Source of the DNA: Gemmatimonadales bacterium
GTDB lineage: Bacteria; Gemmatimonadota; Gemmatimonadetes; Palauibacterales; Palauibacteraceae
Reading direction: 5' to 3'
Length of the DNA: 6,988 nucleotides
NCBI GenBank assembly: GCA_030608825.1
Contig: JAUWDL010000065.1
Location: forward strand, 1 to 6,988
Part shown: positions 5,520 through 6,988 of the stretch, one piece after another
Layout: each line of letters starts with the position of its first letter
How positions within the stretch are numbered: the stretch's first letter is position 1
Program-made: the position numbers and the translations under genes
The notes under the pieces: model-generated
What the model was told of the DNA's origin: nothing
Seen by the model: the letters and a program-made list of their open reading frames with translations, nothing else
Database searches by the model: none

Positions 5520-5678
5520 GGACCTGCCCGGACAACGGTCGCCGCGCGCCAGCTGTCCATCATGCGACGGCCGAGGTGACGGGGCGTGCGGAGCGCGGGG
5601 ACGGTCGCTCGCCCAAGGCCGCCATGATCGTCGATATCCATACATGTTTGGGATAGAACCTCAACGGAGACGGAAGCG
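5520..5678 (+). other. Intergenic region between lipid kinase and PDZ gene
   Basis: No gene is seen in these 159 bases, and no clear terminator follows the kinase stop codon. The last 50 bases (about 5625-5660) are AT-richer. They hold a weak promoter candidate, TCGATA (5631-5636), 17 bases, then TAGAAC (5654-5659), each matching the housekeeping consensus at 4 of 6 positions. It would give a very short leader before the GGAGA ribosome-binding site at 5666-5670. Confidence 0.35.
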
Positions 5679-6988
5679 ATGATGCGGCTTCAGATTGCAG
5701 TATTACTCGGATCGTTCTTCCTGGTGGGCGCACCCCACGGGGTGCAGGCGCAGGAACCAGGTGATGAGCAGGAGCGGGCCGAGGCGAGGCAGCGGGCCGA
5801 GGCCGAGGCACGGGATGAGGCGCGGGATGAGGCGCGGGTGTACGAGCGGATCGTGCGCGCGCAGGTGGCCGGCTCCGGAGCGTATCTGGGCATATCCCTT
5901 CGCGACGTGTCGGCGGAGGATGTGTCCCGCCTCGGCCTGCGAGATGAGTTCGGCGCGCTCATCGAGACCGTGAGCGAAGAGAGCCCGGCCGCGGAAGCCG
6001 GCCTGCAGGAGGGTGACGTGATCGCGACCTGGAACGGCGAGCGTGTGGAGAGCGTGGCGATGCTCTCCCGCTTCGTTCGCGAGACGCCTCCCGGCCGGAG
6101 CGTGAGCCTCGGCGTCCTCCGTAGCGGATCGCAGCAGACGATCACCGTGGAGCTAGGCGAACGCTCCAGGGCGGTGAGAACGCTGGCATACGGGATCGGG
6201 CCGGAGATGCGGGAACGCATGGAGGAGCTGCGCGAGCACCTGCGTGAGTCCCGTGACGAGATGCGCCTCTCCGAGGAAGAGGTGCGGGAGATGCGAGAGA
6301 AGATGCGCCTCTCCGGGGAGGAGATGCGAGAGGCTCGCGAACACATGCGAGCGGCTCGGGAGCGCACGCTCGAGTGCATCGTAAGGGTCGAGGTAGACGA
6401 GGAAGGTGAGGGCGGCGAGCGCCGGGTGGTGGTCGTGCGTGGCGGACGCGGCCGGTTGGGCGTGCGGCTGCAGGGCCTCACCGATCAGCTCGGCGACTAC
6501 TTCGGGATCGAGGGAGGTGACGGAGCTCTCGTCACTTCCGTGACGGAAGACTCGCCGGCGGCGATCGCCGGTATCCAGGCGGGGGACGTGATCGTCGCCG
6601 TCGGCTCCAAGACGGTGGAGGGTCCGGGTGATGTGGCCCGCGCGGTTCGTGGCGCGGAGGCCGGTCCCGCTGAAGTGACGGTCATCAGGGATGGCCAGCG
6701 TCGCAGCTTCACCGTAACGCTCGAGGAGCCCGCCGAGGGCGACTGTGAGAACGTGCTCGTCGCCCCCGAGGGTGGCCCCCACTCCTTCCAATGGCACTCG
6801 GACGACGGCGAGGTCCATGTCCTGCCGCACCCCGCGGTGGCCCCGCACATAAGGGCCTTCGTGCTGCCTGGTGTGCCGCCGGCTCTGCACGTCCTGCCGC
6901 ACGGCGCGCTGGCGCCGCTCGCACCGATGGTTCCCGGCGAAGTGGAGAGTGCGCCAGCTCCTCCGGCGGCCCCGTTACCCCGGGTCCG
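5679..6988 (+). CDS. Exported double-PDZ-domain protein with helical linker (3' end outside window)
   Basis: The frame starts at ATG 5679 (GGAGA 8 bases upstream) and stays open to the window edge, giving 436 residues without a stop. Residues 1-25 are a signal peptide (MMRLQIAVLLGSFFLVGAP, likely cleavage after VQAQ). A charged helix of EAR/ERA repeats follows (about 27-63). PDZ domain 1 spans about 68-160 (YLGISLRDV; then ESPAAEAGLQEGDVIATWNG). A second charged helix with 14-residue repeats spans about 175-232. PDZ domain 2 spans about 258-348 (RLGVRL; then DSPAAIAGIQAGDVIVAVGS). A His/Pro-rich tail with a repeated HVLPH motif follows. No trypsin-like or site-2 protease catalytic domain is visible, so this is not a DegP or RseP homologue as far as seen. 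PDZ domains of this type bind C-terminal or extended peptides, so a periplasmic scaffold, sensor or chaperone-adaptor is plausible. It follows the kinase gene by 159 bases. Confidence 0.87.
   Translation, partial: MMRLQIAVLLGSFFLVGAPHGVQAQEPGDEQERAEARQRAEAEARDEARDEARVYERIVRAQVAGSGAYLGISLRDVSAEDVSRLGLRDEFGALIETVSEESPAAEAGLQEGDVIATWNGERVESVAMLSRFVRETPPGRSVSLGVLRSGSQQTITVELGERSRAVRTLAYGIGPEMRERMEELREHLRESRDEMRLSEEEVREMREKMRLSGEEMREAREHMRAARERTLECIVRVEVDEEGEGGERRVVVVRGGRGRLGVRLQGLTDQLGDYFGIEGGDGALVTSVTEDSPAAIAGIQAGDVIVAVGSKTVEGPGDVARAVRGAEAGPAEVTVIRDGQRRSFTVTLEEPAEGDCENVLVAPEGGPHSFQWHSDDGEVHVLPHPAVAPHIRAFVLPGVPPALHVLPHGALAPLAPMVPGEVESAPAPPAAPLPRV
5775..5838 (+). repeat. Low-complexity EAR/EARD repeat after the signal peptide of the PDZ protein
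   Basis: CGGGCCGAGGC occurs at 5775-5785 and 5793-5803 (18-base offset). CGGGATGAGGCG occurs twice in tandem at 5811-5822 and 5823-5834. The units keep frame and encode RAEA and RDEA helical steps, which suggests growth by slippage. Confidence 0.7.
6261..6344 (+). repeat. 42-base (14-residue) tandem repeat in the linker helix of the PDZ protein
   Basis: Two adjacent 42-base units (6261-6302 and 6303-6344) share their first 13 bases exactly. They encode MRLSEEEVREMREK and MRLSGEEMREAREH, identical at 10 of 14 residues. A partial third unit (MRAARER) starts at 6345. Fourteen residues equal two heptads, as expected for a coiled coil. Confidence 0.75.
6816..6917 (+). repeat. Repeated HVLPH motif in the His/Pro-rich tail of the PDZ protein
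   Basis: Residues 380-389 (HVLPHPAVAP, bases 6816-6845) and 404-413 (HVLPHGALAP, bases 6888-6917) are near-identical and 72 bases apart. The reading frame is kept. Seven histidines fall between residues 368 and 408. Confidence 0.65.

Noticed and set aside
5690..6902. Two - strand open frames of 263 and 249 codons opposite the PDZ gene
   Set aside because: They are shadows of the repeated Glu/Arg codons and PDZ coding sequence on the + strand, which has a ribosome-binding site, signal peptide and two PDZ domains.

Overview
The window is GC-rich, with third codon positions mostly G or C. Nothing in it looks like a phage or an insertion sequence. The pairing of an ECF sigma factor and zinc-finger anti-sigma factor with two DUF4097 proteins, plus lineage-typical sequence details (the ITAGTSKSQLHRAR ending of sigma region 4, and an ICAVHP...YEC cysteine loop in one DUF4097 protein), points to a soil-type bacterium such as a member of Gemmatimonadota. 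This assignment is inferred from recall of family features, not from a search.

Layout. Bases 1-207 hold the 3' end of an OsmC-family gene on the + strand. It converges on an EamA/DMT-family transporter gene (246-1130, - strand). After a 243-base gap comes a compact four-gene - strand cluster, read from 4443 down to 1374: ECF sigma factor, membrane anti-sigma factor with an HxxxCxxC zinc site, a first DUF4097 protein rich in VDGDV repeats, and a second DUF4097 protein rich in TVNGS/G repeats. The gaps of about 42-57 bases fit one transcript. A divergent intergenic region (4444-4577) separates this cluster from + strand genes. It contains a perfect AT-rich tandem decamer and a perfect 7-bp inverted repeat that abuts a strong Shine-Dalgarno. 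That Shine-Dalgarno serves a DgkB/YegS-type lipid kinase gene (about 4578-5519), which seems to start at a CTG codon. The last gene (5679 to beyond 6988) encodes a secreted or periplasmic protein with two PDZ domains separated by a charged helical repeat. It runs off the window and has no stop codon here.

How the parts may work together. The sigma and anti-sigma pair is a standard transmembrane signalling module. The two exported DUF4097 beta-repeat proteins encoded just downstream are likely products, and possibly sensors, of that module. The lipid kinase and the double-PDZ protein next door also concern the envelope (membrane lipid phosphorylation, periplasmic protein binding). A shared envelope-stress theme is plausible but is inference from neighbourhood. 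The OsmC and EamA genes look like ordinary, unrelated neighbours.
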